A stretch of 64,000 nucleotides of DNA, from the NCBI RefSeq assembly GCF_032118995.1, contig NC_092651.1:17220349-17284348 (forward strand), in the 5' to 3' direction. Shown here piece after piece: positions 12,701-22,629 of this stretch. The notes beneath the pieces were generated by a model, which searched no databases, was not told the origin of the DNA, and worked only from the letters and a program-made list of their open reading frames with translations. Position numbers and translations under genes: made by a program. The DNA is from Asterias amurensis. Lineage: Eukaryota; Echinodermata; Asteroidea; Forcipulatida; Asteriidae. The stretch's first letter is position 1. Every line of letters begins with the position of its first letter.

Positions 12701-13994
12701 ATAACAATTATTTTCCTTACACGAATGAGGTATCGAGTCTGGACTCTAAAAACACTAATATGAGTTGTCCAGTTTGCTGTAGTAGTTTGTATTGCACCAT
12801 CCCATTTTTTTAGCAATCAAGATTAGATTGATACACATATAAAATTAATCTTAATAAATAGCTTTTTGTGAAATTAATGCCAGGCCTATTAAATACTCTA
12901 TTTTTCTGCAATAAAGACACATTGATTTCTGCATGTCTTTCTTCCCCATCTCTTCAGGTCCGCATTTATCCTGTACAATAATGAGGAACGGTCCAAAGTC
13001 AAAGCTTAGCAATAAATTTCAAAACATGTCTTAAAATTAATCTTAGTTGTGAAGTTGAAGCAAAGCCTATTTCATAGTTTTCTTTTGTGTGCAAGAATCA
13101 CTCATTGATTTATTCATATTTTTCTTCCCCATATCCCCAGGTCTGCATTTTTCCTGTACAGTAATGAGGAACGATCCAAAGTTAAAGCTGTTAACCCAGA
13201 GTGGGGCATCGGCAAGATCGCTCAAGTGCTGGCCGAACAGTGGAGGAATGTTACTCCAACCCAGAGAGCCAAGTTTGACAAGGCAGCCGTCCAGGATAAG
13301 GAAAGATACATGAAGGTGAGTTAATGACACTGGACACTATTGGTAATTGTCAAAGACCAGTCTTCTCACTTGGTGAATCTCAACATTTGTCTAAAATAAC
13401 AAACCTGTGAAAATTTGAGCTCAATTGGTTGTCGAAGTTGCAAGATAATAATGAAAGAAAAAACACCCTTGTCACATGAAGTTTTGTGCTTTCAGATGCT
13501 TGATTTAAAGACCTCAAAATCTAATTCTGAGGTCTCAACCAATCGAGGGCATGCATTGTTACGTTTTCGTTCTCGTTATCGGGCCTGTGTGACCTGCCGT
13601 CAATTTTACCAAACTCTTCCTAACTTAAGATTAATCTTAGGATGGGTTCAGTTCCGTATCCAAATACGTTGGACGCATTGAACCCATCCTAAGTTAGGAC
13701 TTGTAACTCGTCCTAACTCGGGTTAGAATTAGTCCTACCATTTCGTGAAATCGGCTGCAGGTCTTTAGGTTCAGGATATCTTGTTTAGAATTTAACCTCT
13801 TCTGATGCATTCTGAATCTTGTGTAAACCAGTAAAGTGCATTTTAATTGATGACGTTTATTTGTATTTTTTTTCCAGGCGATGGCCGAGTACAAGGCCAA
13901 GACTAAGATCAAGAAGAAGACTTCTTCAAGCTCTTCCTCTTCCTCCTCATCCAGCTCCAGCTCAAGTAGCTCAAGCTCCAGTGATGAGGAGTAG
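9771..13994 (+). CDS. HMGB-type two-box chromatin protein, paralogue b (198 aa, 4 coding exons)
   Basis: Coding exons are 9771-9920, 11304-11458, 13141-13315 and 13878-13994, with the same phases (0, 2, 0) as paralogue a, giving 198 aa. Box A (about 9-79) is canonical: [16 protein letters not shown], then HPGQSVNF, then [10 protein letters not shown], with both redox cysteines of vertebrate HMGB1 box A (positions 23 and 45). The linker is [20 protein letters not shown]. Box B (about 99-170) begins [10 protein letters not shown] and lacks the third cysteine. The C-terminus is KKKT, then 20 serines, then DEE. The last 41 coding bases including the stop are nearly identical to those of paralogue a, consistent with recent duplication or gene conversion. 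The role is nuclear DNA bending and chromatin architecture, known for the family. Intron 3 holds a relic duplicate of the third coding exon. Confidence 0.95.
10010..10520. repeat. Foldback element GATTTCACAAA family, interrupted by a TTAA MITE
   Basis: The left end GATTTCACAAAGAGCTAAGA and right end GCTTTGTGAAATT are inverted. The same TIR type flanks elements at 13601-13752, 38964-39090 and 46241-46395. A second element (10036-10411) sits inside it, so the original was about 140 bases. It lies in HMGB-b coding intron 1. Confidence 0.65.
10036..10411. mobile_element. TTAA-flanked MITE with AGATG.TATGTCAGA ends
   Basis: The left end is TTAAAGATGTTATGTCAGA and the right end is TCTGACATAGCATCTTTAA. 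TTAA stands at both outer borders (10036-10039 and 10408-10411). A TTAA target duplication is characteristic of piggyBac-type transposition. The element has no coding capacity, so it is non-autonomous. It is nested in the GATTTCACAAA foldback element. Confidence 0.75.
10540..10745 (+). repeat. Degenerate SINE body fragment
   Basis: It shares the ordered blocks GTAAAAGA, GGGGCTTGCCC.GGTGTTTCTGGCT, AAACCATTATAAGGTGCTA and TTGGTCTCA with the complete tRNA-derived SINE at 29519-29917. The tRNA-like head is missing. It is a decayed 5'-truncated copy. Confidence 0.6.
12245..12500. repeat. Imperfect foldback element in HMGB-b intron
   Basis: The left side has GGCCTTCGCTCGGCCCCAGCG and CCGCTGGGATGGGC. 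The right side has the inverse GCCCATCCCAGCGCC and ACAAGCGAATGTTAGGCC. The arms pair imperfectly over about 80 bases. No target duplication or coding capacity was seen. Confidence 0.5.
12958..13007 (+). pseudogene. Relic duplicate of HMGB-b third coding exon
   Basis: After a good acceptor (CCCCATCTCTTCAG, AG at 12956-12957) the sequence repeats the first ~50 bases of the true exon at 13141 and would read [16 protein letters not shown] before an in-frame TAG (13006-13008). The preceding intron sequence is duplicated too (TCTTTCTTCCCCAT, AATTAATCTTA, GCCTATT), with a period of about 183 bases from roughly 12830. The copy has no downstream donor and lacks the rest of the exon. It is therefore a truncated tandem duplicate, most likely non-functional. 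If spliced in, it would end the protein after box A. Confidence 0.8.
13325..13541. repeat. Half copy of TTAA MITE, CACTGGACACTATTGG family
   Basis: It begins ACACTGGACACTATTGGTAA and continues with AACAAACCTGTGAAAATTTG, GCTTGATTTAAAGACCTC and TCTGAGGTCTC blocks, as in the complete copies at 16910, 39104 and 56727. The second half is missing. It starts 10 bases after the donor of HMGB-b coding exon 3. Confidence 0.7.
13601..13752. repeat. Foldback element, TTTCACNAAACTCTTCC family
   Basis: The left arm AACTCTTCCTAACTTAAGATT and the right arm with TCCTAACTCGGGTTAG, ending TTTCGTGAAATCGG, are inverted. An inner hairpin ATGGGTTCAGT/ATTGAACCCATCC is present. It is the same family as 38964-39090 and 46241-46395. 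Confidence 0.65.
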
Positions 13995-14110
13995 ATCTCG
14001 CTCCTCCTACATCACCGCTCTGAATATCTCTCAATCATTTTCTTATCTGCAAGATGGGAAGGAGGGGGGGGCAGCATTCTTTGCCAAGGCGTAACAAAAT
14101 TGATAACCAG

Positions 14111-14312
14111 AGCCCAATCTTATAAAGCTGTTAAGGAGAAATTTCTGCTTGGCAAAATCCCTTGATTAGCAAGAAGTGAGTGGGTTACCAGTCTTACCAA
14201 TGGTCAACGTACAATAATTTGGCTGGTCACCTATTTTTACTAAGCAAGAGTTTTGGGTGCTTGGTGCTTGGCAAGTTTTTTATGCTTACAGGTTTTTTTT
14301 TAAATTGGGGCC
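14111..14312. repeat. MITE, CCAATTTCATAGAGC family, divergent copy
   Basis: The left end is AGCCCAATCTTATAAAGCTG and the right end TAAATTGGGGCC. Internal TGCTTGGCA/TGCCAAGC-type inverted blocks match the family. It lies in the HMGB-b 3' UTR. Confidence 0.6.
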
Positions 14313-14571
14313 AGTTGTTGACGAAACACCGACAGGATTTTGAGGGGCAGTAAATCAACCATGGATCATTGAAGAAGTGTAATCATGTTTTGTGAAAGTT
14401 AAACCTCTGTCACTTTGCACTTCATGTAGATTTGGCAGTTCAGGGATTTTGTTAAAACTTACATTGCAACACTCCCATGGTGGCTAACATGATTTTGAGC
14501 TCATAGTTTGTGAATAACCCCCCCCCCCCTCCCTCCCTTAATTTTTTTTACAAGATACCATAAAACAGAAA

Positions 14572-15065
14572 AGCAGATAAGGAAGTGATTGGAAGATAGA
14601 GAATTGATTCTGTTGTACTGAGAGGAAAACACCTTAAAAAACCTACTACTTGTAAATTGTACAACTTTCCGAACATCTGTGTGTAGCACAATAAAAACAG
14701 TCTTGTGACTCTCTTTTTTTTCTTTCTTTTTTCCCGTCTTGAATAGCAGATAAGGAAGTGATTGGAAGATAGTGGTGCACAGTTTGATTTTTGAGGGGGA
14801 AACACTTTATGAAACCTACTACTTGTAAATTGTACAACTCTCTATTTAACATTTCTGTGTGTAGAGCTCACTATAGACCTTTATCATGGTGCAGCCATCT
14901 TGAATTTATCCCATTGATATCAATGTTACCAAACTGTGGCTGGAAGAACAAAAAAGTCTGGTTCCTATTTGCAAAATGATTATGAACATTCATTGTTGTT
15001 ATTCGACACGAGGTACATGACCAAGATGGAGGCAGCATGATAGAGGTCTATACAGTCTTGTGGCT
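14572..15065. repeat. 173-base tandem duplication, second copy split by a MITE
   Basis: AGCAGATAAGGAAGTGATTG at 14572 recurs at 14745. The two copies share CCTACTACTTGTAAATTG and CTGTGTGTAG. In copy 1 the next bases lead directly to CAGTCTTGTG. In copy 2 the same CAGTCTTGTG appears only after the inserted element 14872-15052. So the duplication came first and the insertion second. Confidence 0.75.
14872..15052. mobile_element. MITE with TATAGACCT ends
   Basis: The terminal inverted repeats are TATAGACCTTTATCATGGTG.. and its inverse ..GCATGATAGAGGTCTATA, followed inward by GCCATCTTG/CAAGATGG. A TA target duplication is possible because the ends read TATA. There is no coding capacity. A half copy of the family lies at about 25119-25150. 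Confidence 0.7.
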
Positions 15066-15815
15066 TCGCTTTTTTCAATTTGTCTAGAGCGAGGGGAAAA
15101 ATGAGGAGATAATTATCTGAACAGGTTCGTACAATCACGTAGAAGGAAAAACAGTTCCCCAGTGCTCCATTAATTTGACTGTATTTTTTAAAACTCATTA
15201 TTCCAGTGTTCTTGTGAATTTAAAGAAAGTTGTTGACTTGGTGCTTTGTTGAAATTCTCGTACCCTCCTTCTCAATCATCCCCCTGCCAAAAAAAAAACC
15301 CTAAAATTAAAACTTAAAAAATGAAAACAGTAACAGTTCGGTGTTGTGACTATCAAACAATTATTTGCAGATGTTATCAAGGTCCTCGTCGTATTGATTA
15401 AAGTTCAAGTAATTGCATTTTATGAGTATACATCTTACCGCAGATGGATCAATTACTGTGTAAAAACTGCTATTTAATATTTTATTATTATTTGTTTTTC
15501 TTCCTTTTTTTGGAAGCACACGCCAAGTGTTCTGGGTCGGAGACCATCACTGGCCACTTCGTCCCTTCCAATCTTGAATCCTCGTAATTATTTTAAAGCA
15601 TAAATTTGCAAGGGCGTTCTTTTAGTTTATAAATTCCTTTCGTATTTTTGAGTGATGAGAGGATATGTTCCCCAGTTAATCAAAATTGTAAAGACTGCTG
15701 GCGTGGATTTTTATTCCTGAGGGACCAACTTTGTTTGAATGAGAAGGGTCAACTTTCAAAATGGAGGTCTATTTTTTAAAGAAAGTAAAGAATAAAGTTT
15801 TAAAAATTCTTGGGT

Positions 15816-16330
15816 GGGTTGTGTTTATGTTAACTAGACTCTTGCTTTGTGAGATTTTAAATGTTCTAAAAAAAAAAGCTTGTAAAATTGCTTAAATGAT
15901 GTTTAAATGCGGAATAAGTTCCACAGAATTTGTATTGGGACAAAAATGACTGGTCCCAACTCACCTTTAACATCTCTTATTTCACCTAAGACACTTTGCC
16001 AACTGTTGGTTTTTGGCCTAGTTTAAAAAATATTTCCTTTTCATGTGTAGTTATGGTGCTGTTTCCCAAGTGGGACTGCCCTTTTCCGATTCACATTCTG
16101 ATTTTCTAAAGCAAGTGCCCTTCACTTTAGGTGACCTTACCCTTTACTAATAAATACACATTCATAACAGAGTCTTTTGACAGTAGGTTTTTTTCCCAAA
16201 TTCTGTGGAACGTCTCTGCACTCTTTTACTAGGTGCCTAGTCAAAAAGGACCATACCAGTCTGACATTCTGTAGGGAAGAAAGTGAAAATAACATTTTCA
16301 GTAGTATAAGTAACCATGTGAAGAAAGTGA
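15816..16330. other. Gene-free interval
   Basis: AT-rich sequence between the HMGB-b poly(A) site and the minisatellite. No exon, RNA gene or repeat family is recognised. Confidence 0.4.
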
Positions 16331-16585
16331 GCTTACTCACCATGTTGACCTCTCATTGATAACTTCTGTAGTGAAATCGCTCACCATGTCGACCTGTCTT
16401 TGAAATCTAGGGTGAAGCACAAACATCAATGATATTGCTCACCATGTCGACAACATCAATGAAATCTTTCACCATGTCAGCTGTTATTGATAACTTCTGT
16501 GGTGAAGCACAAACATCAATGAAACTACTCACCATGTTGACCTGTCATTGGTTACTTCTATAGTGATGCACAATCATCCGTGCGA
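16330..16585. repeat. Degenerate minisatellite, CTCACCATGTTGACC units
   Basis: Five occurrences of (C/T)TCACCATGT(T/C)GAC are spaced at roughly 40-65 bases. They alternate with GATAACTTCTGTAGTGAAGC and ACAAACATCAATGA blocks. The repeats are irregular and diverged, and the units are not conserved as CRISPR repeats are. Confidence 0.7.
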
Positions 16586-16909
16586 CTTTAATCTGTTGTT
16601 GAACTTGATCACTACTTGTTATATTTGCTTATCTTTCGAGAAAAACACCTAAAAGTGCAGACTTCTCCAGATGTATGGTCCAGCCAAATTCTTGTTTAAT
16701 TGCCTGTGTGTATTATACGCTGTTTGTCATGGCTCAGTTGTGTACTATCCTAGATGCTGCTGCTTTAACTTAGCCGATGTGTTGTTTGTTTTTTAGAAAA
16801 AAACCTGGTCACATTAGGGATGAATGCAGAATGAATCAAGCAGTCACTCAGGGCTCAGTCTTGTGTTATCGAATTCCACCTTGGGAGGAAACCCCTTCTG
16901 GTTTTACAC

Positions 16910-17298
16910 TTAAAGGCAGTGGACACTATTGGTTATTACTCAAAATTATTTTTTGCATAAAGCCTTACTTGGTAATGAGTAATGGGGAGAGGTTGATAGT
17001 AAAGAACATTGTGAGAAACAGCTCCCTCTGAAGTAGTGTAGTTTTCGAGAAAGAAGTGATTTTCCACGAATTTGATTTTGAGACCTCGGATTAAGAGTTT
17101 GAGGTCTCGAAATTAAGCATCTGAAAGCACTCAACTTCGTGTGACAAGGGTGTTTTTTCTTTCATTATTATCTTGCAACTTCGACGACCGATTGAGCTCA
17201 AATTTTAACAAGTTTGTTATTTTATGCATATGTTGATATACACCAACTGTGAAGGCTAGTCTTTGACACTTACCAATAGTGTCCAGCAGTGTCTTTAA
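16910..17298. mobile_element. TTAA MITE, CACTGGACACTATTGG family, complete
   Basis: The left end is TTAAAGGCAGTGGACACTAT and the right end ATAGTGTCCAGCAGTGTCTTTAA. TTAA stands at both borders. Internal hallmarks are GGGGAGAGGTTGATAGT, TTTTCGAGAAAGAAGT and GAGGTCTCGAAA. Other copies are 39104-39464 (opposite orientation), 56727-57111 and the half copy 13325-13541. It is non-autonomous and probably mobilised by a piggyBac-like transposase (inference from TTAA). Confidence 0.8.
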
Positions 17299-18650
17299 GG
17301 TTTTTATGGAGGAAGTAAAAACCCTGAGTTAACCCTGACTTTATATTTTGCATTCTTCCCTGTATTCTTTTGTCTTCTGCACTTTTCAATATTTACTCGG
17401 ATCAGCAACTCCATTGTTTTCATTAATTCTAACTGAGATTGGAACTGTTATTTCTTATAAATAGCTTTGAAGATAATAGAATTTGAAATGCTGTAGATTA
17501 AAAATGTTGACTTGAGTTATAAACAGACGAATAATCTGATCCATTCATTTTGTGTATGTATTTGAACCCTTATTCCACTCGGCCTCGACTGCTGTGACTC
17601 GGTCTCGGCCTCGGAGACCCATGACTTGGACTCGGTCTTGGCTTCGAAGGTCATGGACTCGACTACAACACTGGAAAACAGAGCGTCAGTCTCATTAATA
17701 TTTTCTAGCCCCTCAAAATATTCTATTTTAGACAGACTTGAGAGCCCAATAAGTTTTGCCCAATTATTGTGACGCGGGGGTTGTCAACTTCCAACGTGAG
17801 GTATCTTGGATGAGATAGGACTGTTGTAAATATAGTCCTATTCCCCGAGAGGTGTAGGGAAATTTTTCAAGATTGATGCTCGGACGATTGGAAAATTACA
17901 CCAGTAAATGGGCGTTTTTATTTGGAGGGAGAATAACTGGACAGGCCCGGGGACTCCAATATCAACTTGAGCAGAGTATAAAAGCTCAAGAATCAATGAA
18001 TAACTTCCCTTCTAGGTATTTTTCGTGTATTTTTGAATGTTTTGTAATTTGCACTGTATGCTATGGTAGTTCATCATTAAGTGGAGTGCACCCCTATGCC
18101 CCCTTACATCATAGAGCAAGGACAATCCGTGCTCTATGCTTGCATACAGGTAATCTTTACCCTCCATTTCAAACATGTTTGGACTTTGATAAGATTGGAT
18201 TGCCACCTGTGATAAGCAATTGTGATTTGGACTTACCCGTTCTTAAAATCCCTCCTGTGGTTTTGGGAAAGGCCCTTTCACACTAAACAAAAAAATGCAG
18301 CAATAGTAACTGTAGGCTGGTGACCTATTTTTTTGCCAAGCAAAATTGGTTGTGCTAAGCAATTTTTGTGCCAACAGGCTTTATGAAAATGGGCCCAGGA
18401 TACAAGGGATGTGGTCTTGCACCTTGTATCCATCATAGTGTTATCATAATGTTGGCATACAGGAAATCCGACCAAAATCGCCGGATGTAGTATAATGACA
18501 AGGGTCTGTTTCATAATGAAACATAGTTCATTTCAAGACCAATTGACAGATATTCTTGCAGCCCTTCAGTCTTCCTGTGTGTTTAGCAGGAAAGTCTGTC
18601 CTGAGCCAATATGGCTCAACTGGCCGGTATTTATATCCAGCTTCCCTGGC
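17299..18650. other. Gene-free interval with low-complexity CTCGG stretch
   Basis: It includes a repeated GACTCGG/CCTCGG stretch at 17575-17670 and the right end of a CCAATTTCATAGAGC MITE ending near 18398. The open frame at 17873-18286 has no recognisable domain and shows no exon signals. Confidence 0.4.
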
Positions 18651-18767
18651 ATTAAAGGAACAAGTTGCCTTGGATTGGACGAGTTTGTCTATAAAAAGCA
18701 TTTGTAACCGTTTGTTATAAAATGCATATCGTTGGAAAGATGTTTTAAAAGTAGAATACAACAATCC

Positions 18768-20854
18768 CAGACCTGCCAACCTGTACGCATTTTGCGTACC
18801 ATGCACGCATTTTCACCCCTGAGTACGGTGGTACGAGATATTCTGCAGAACGTACGCAAAAAGCAAAATCTATATCGCGGTGTTTTAAAACTGCAGCACG
18901 AACGGACAATTTTGTTCTCAATTTAATCAACTGTTATTCGTTCGACCCCAAGTGCAAAACAACAGATCAAAAACACCCCACACACCCCACATCTGAGTGA
19001 TCATTATGCGCTTCGATAAAAAAGAGGTTGTGCTTAGAATTATTTTTTAAATTCTTACTCCCGCTGGAAAACTAATAAACCAATGCGTAACAGAAGGGGT
19101 GGGAATGGCGCATACCAGTTCGGTCAACCTGGTATAGTACATGTACAGCCTTATGCATGGATGTACATGTACACGTACATGCACACAACGCACGTGTTCG
19201 GCTCGAATTCGTTCGGCGTCGCCGTGTGTTTATCTACTATGCAACATGGACGCCGATCGTAGGCGAAGTGTCAGTGATGGGGGAAAAAGTACTCCTCTAC
19301 CCGGAAAAAAGAGAATGCATGCTCCAAAGAAGTTTCTTCCTCAACGTGGAAAATAATGCATTTTGCACAGTGCACGTGTGCAGTCGGCAGTGCACACACT
19401 TTGACATTTAGACATCTCAAAGAGCGGCAGCAGTTTAGGTCCGGTCCTACTAAAAGCCGACAACCAGCCGACAACGCCGACAACAAGACCAGAGCGCCGC
19501 CAACACGCCGCCAACAAGTTTTAAATACCTCCAAAATGGCCAATAAACCATAGATATATTAGAACTATATGTGTTCTGTAATATAAACATAAATTTAATG
19601 GAAAACTTCACGAAAAGTGTGTATTTTTTAACCAGAAAGAAAACTTCACTTGCACGGAAACGGTCGGACGCCATCTTGGCTTAAAAACCGTGTTTGGACC
19701 AGACCATTATGATACGGGTAGATTTAGCACTTATCAACAACAGAGGGCGGGCTTCATGTGACGCCCGCCCTCTATTGCTAAATCTGACTTACCCGCATCA
19801 TAATGGACTGGTCCAAACACGATTTTAAGCCAAGATGGCGTCCGACCGTTTTCCGTCAAAGTTAAGGTTTTTTTTCTGGTTAAAAATTCACAATTTCGTG
19901 AAGTTTTTATGTTTATATTACAGAACACACATAGTTCTAATATATCTATGGTTTATTGGCCATTTTGGAGGTATTTAAAACTTGTTGGCGGCGTGTTGGC
20001 GGCGCTCTGGACTTGTTGTCGGCGTTGTCGGCTTGTTGTCAGCTTTTAGTAGGACCCGTTTTCGTTTAGGTCAGGAGGTAGCATTCATGTTATTATTTAC
20101 GTCACGATTTTTTCCCAACTCCCGAGAATTTGGGGAGAATAATGGGAATTTGATGGCCTGTAATCTTTGTATAAGCCTGATAAGGGAAACAAATGATGAA
20201 TTGAAGCATGCCTGAATTGAAGTGGAACTTGAAAACTCTACGGTGGGTTTTCGTTTGTCCGTTTACTGGGCAACCAAAGATGGATACCAAGTTATACTAT
20301 TTGCATTCCGAGTGTAAGTTACTCATAATTTAGGGACATTGTTCAACAGAGCTTGTCAATGAAATTAATATATGTTATGGATCAGAAATGTGTCAAAATG
20401 GGCTCACCGCCCGCAGGGAAACCCCTGGCCAATTTTTTTGTGATGTTAAAAAAAATAAAAAAAAAAAACTTTGCCCCTTCACTCCTTCAGTTTTAAATCC
20501 TTGATCTAGGCATTTGGAACATGGTTCCAGCAGTCAACTGGTTATTTCGTTTTCATTTTTTTTTCAGACTGTTAAGGTCACGATCACAAAAAGTCAGAAA
20601 AGGCCACATCAACCACCCCTAAAATAACCACTGATATCATGATACAACTTTTTTTATTATGAAGTAGCCTGTATTTTGTGTGAATATGATATATAATTAC
20701 ATTAAATGAATGGTTCATCTAAAATGAAGTGGTCCATGGTTTTTGCTGACTGACCGTAAGCATTGTGCCATATGCCGTTGTGCACTGGGCGATCATGTTT
20801 ATGCCGCTGCGATAATGTGGTACTCAAAAAAGAATTACAAGGTTGGCAGGTCTG
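18768..20854. mobile_element. hAT-like non-autonomous DNA transposon
   Basis: The ends are inverted: CAGACCTGCCAACCT at 18768 and AGGTTGGCAGGTCTG ending at 20854. They are flanked by CAATCC on both sides (18762-18767 and 20855-20860). CAG..CTG termini of this form and a short target duplication suggest the hAT superfamily, though hAT duplications are normally 8 bases and only 6 match here. No transposase reading frame is seen in the 2.1 kb, so it is a deleted or non-autonomous copy. It contains a further foldback element at 19441-20058. Confidence 0.7.
19441..20058. mobile_element. 618-base foldback element with CCGACAAC repeats
   Basis: The two arms (about 19441-19757 and 19758-20058) are near-perfect inverted copies: CGGTCCTACTAAAAGC at the left and GCTTTTAGTAGGACCCG at the right. 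The outer part of each arm carries tandem CCGACAAC/CCGCCAACA units. The centre is AGAGGGCGGGC...GCCCGCCCTCT. GTTTAGGTC occurs just outside both ends (about 19432 and 20065), possibly a target-site remnant. It has no coding capacity and is nested in the hAT-like element. Confidence 0.8.
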
Positions 20855-21149
20855 CAATCCTCACAAATTTGCCTCGAAATTGCGTGGTTTTTCCTTTTAC
20901 TTTGAGAACATACATGGTTGGCCATTTATGGGAGCCAAAACTTTGACTCCCATAAATGGCCGACCGTGTTAGTCGATGAGGTAAAAGGAAAACTGTGCAA
21001 TTTCGAGGCATGTTTGTGTGAATCATTGTATTCTACTTTTGCAACTTCTTTCTACCCATATGCATTTTATAACAAACGGTTTCAAACACTTTTCAAAGAC
21101 CAACTCGACCGATCCAAGGCAACGTGTTCCTTTAAGCGTCTAAGAATAT

Positions 21150-21330
21150 TTCTATTCCCCCTGGACAGGATGCATGTCCATCGCAGGTTACTCCCCAGCT
21201 CTCGTTGGTACCCATTTGTACTCCTAGGTGAAGAGAACCAATTATGATAAAGTGCCTTGCTCAAGGACACAAGTGTCGTGACTGACCAGGCAAGGATTAA
21301 AACCCACATTCTGTGTATAGCACTGCCCTG
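21150..21330 (-). repeat. tRNA-derived SINE fragment (reverse)
   Basis: Read on the - strand it contains a degenerate B box GGGTTTTAATCC, then CACGACACTTGTGTCCTTGAG and CAAGGCACTTTATC. This is the same CTT.AGCAAG.CAC core found in the SINEs at 29519 and 49150. It is truncated. Confidence 0.55.
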
Positions 21331-22021
21331 TACTATATGCCTTGCTTTCTAAGCTGAAAAGTGAACAGTCGACTCTCATTATAACAAAGATCGTTGTTAC
21401 TGGCTAATTTGTAAGAGGAGAGAAACATAAAGAAACACAAAGCATAAATAAGATTCAGTACTTCAGAATGTACTCTTTATTATAAGAACCTCTTTATACA
21501 AGTTGGGGTTGACTGTACTTTTTGTTAAAGAAGTTGCGACTATAACAGACTCTTGAAACAATAATTTGCAGTTAAAGCATACACTAAGTTCAAAGCTGAC
21601 TTCCAAAACTTGATTTCAGCCACAACTTGAACTTAGACAAAGGTCGTTTGAAGGGCTGTTGTAACCAATACATATGGGTACTGATTAATAGGACTGATTT
21701 CATCAGCCCTTCCTCGTGTGACATGGCCCATAGATTTTGGAAACCAATTCATTACTGAGCTTTTCAAGACTATTAGTTCTTGTTTGGCGATATTCAGCTC
21801 AGTAATGGCAATGCAAGAATAAAGTACCAAGAATGCACCGTTGCCATCGAAACATAAAATGTTGTTTATTGTAACAATGTATCATTGAGATGATGAAATG
21901 GCTTGTGGAACAAACGGAGAATGTGTGTACACCCTTCACATAGGTTTTTGGAAGGCAATAACTTAAAGGAGAGGTATATGTTTGGTAATCATTCTTAAAA
22001 TTAATGGCAATAAAAACTGAC

Positions 22022-22395
22022 TTAAAGCCATTGGACCCTTTCGGTACAGAAAAAAAAAAAAAAGTTCACAGATTTACAAATAATTTACAGGGTTTACAGA
22101 AGGTAATGGTGAAAGACTTCTCTTTAAATATTAGTCCATGAAATGCTTTACTTTTTGAGAAAACGGTAAAACAATATAAATTCTCATTAACGAGAATTAC
22201 GGATTTGTTATAAACACATGTCATGACACGGCGAAACGCGCGAAAACAGGAGTGGGTTTTCCCATTATTTTCTCCCGACTCCGATGTCCGATTGAGCCTA
22301 AATTTCCACAGGATTGTTATTTTATATATAAGTTGTGATACACGAAGTGTGGGACTTGGACAATACTGTTTACTGAAAGTGTATAATGGCTTTAA
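22022..22395. mobile_element. TTAA MITE, GCCATTGGACCCTTTCGG family, copy 1
   Basis: TTAAAGCCATTGGACCCTTT is at the left and a diverged TAATGGCTTTAA at the right. Internal blocks TGTCATGACACGGCGAAACG and TCTCATTAACGAGAATTACG match copy 2 at 29075-29446 in the opposite orientation. It lies just downstream of the EXOSC9 3' end. Confidence 0.75.
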
Positions 22396-22623
22396 GTTAG
22401 AAGTACGGCAACTTTTGATAAAGCAATGTAAAGAATTTTGAGAATCATTTCACTTCGAAGTATTGAGATATGGAAAAGAAAATCAGTCTTAGGTCAGATT
22501 GTGTGACTAATTACAGATTATTCTTCCTATGTGGTCATAATTGCTCTGGATTTTTGACGATATCTCAAAAACCAACCACCTTTTGAAATGAAATTTTCAC
22601 AACTTCGTTTTATCGTGTATATC

Positions 22624-22629
22624 TTTATT
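22624..22629 (-). terminator. Poly(A) signal of EXOSC9
   Basis: TTTATT on the + strand reads AATAAA on the - strand, about 160 bases after the EXOSC9 stop codon (22787-22789). It is the nearest canonical signal and would give a short 3' UTR. Confidence 0.6.

Larger units (their letters stand above)
13995..15815 (+). other. Probable 3' UTR of HMGB-b
   Basis: It runs from the stop to an AATAAA at 15791-15796, followed by a GT-rich element (CTTGGGTGGGTTGTG), which together form a convincing poly(A) site. Inside are a MITE (14111-14312), a poly-C tract (about 14518-14528), a 173-base tandem duplication (14572-14867) and another MITE (14872-15052). No other gene is seen. Confidence 0.5.
18652..21135. 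mobile_element. TTAA MITE (GGAACACGTTGCC family) carrying a nested insertion
   Basis: The left end TTAAAGGAACAAGTTGCC is at 18652 and the right end GGCAACGTGTTCCTTTAA ends at 21135. TTAA stands at both borders. The two halves (18652-18767 and 20855-21135) together match the uninterrupted copy at 41013-41402. The middle is occupied by the hAT-like element 18768-20854. Confidence 0.8.

Noticed and set aside
16330-16585. CRISPR-like array
   Set aside because: The repeats vary in length, sequence and spacing, and the genome is clearly that of an animal with introns.
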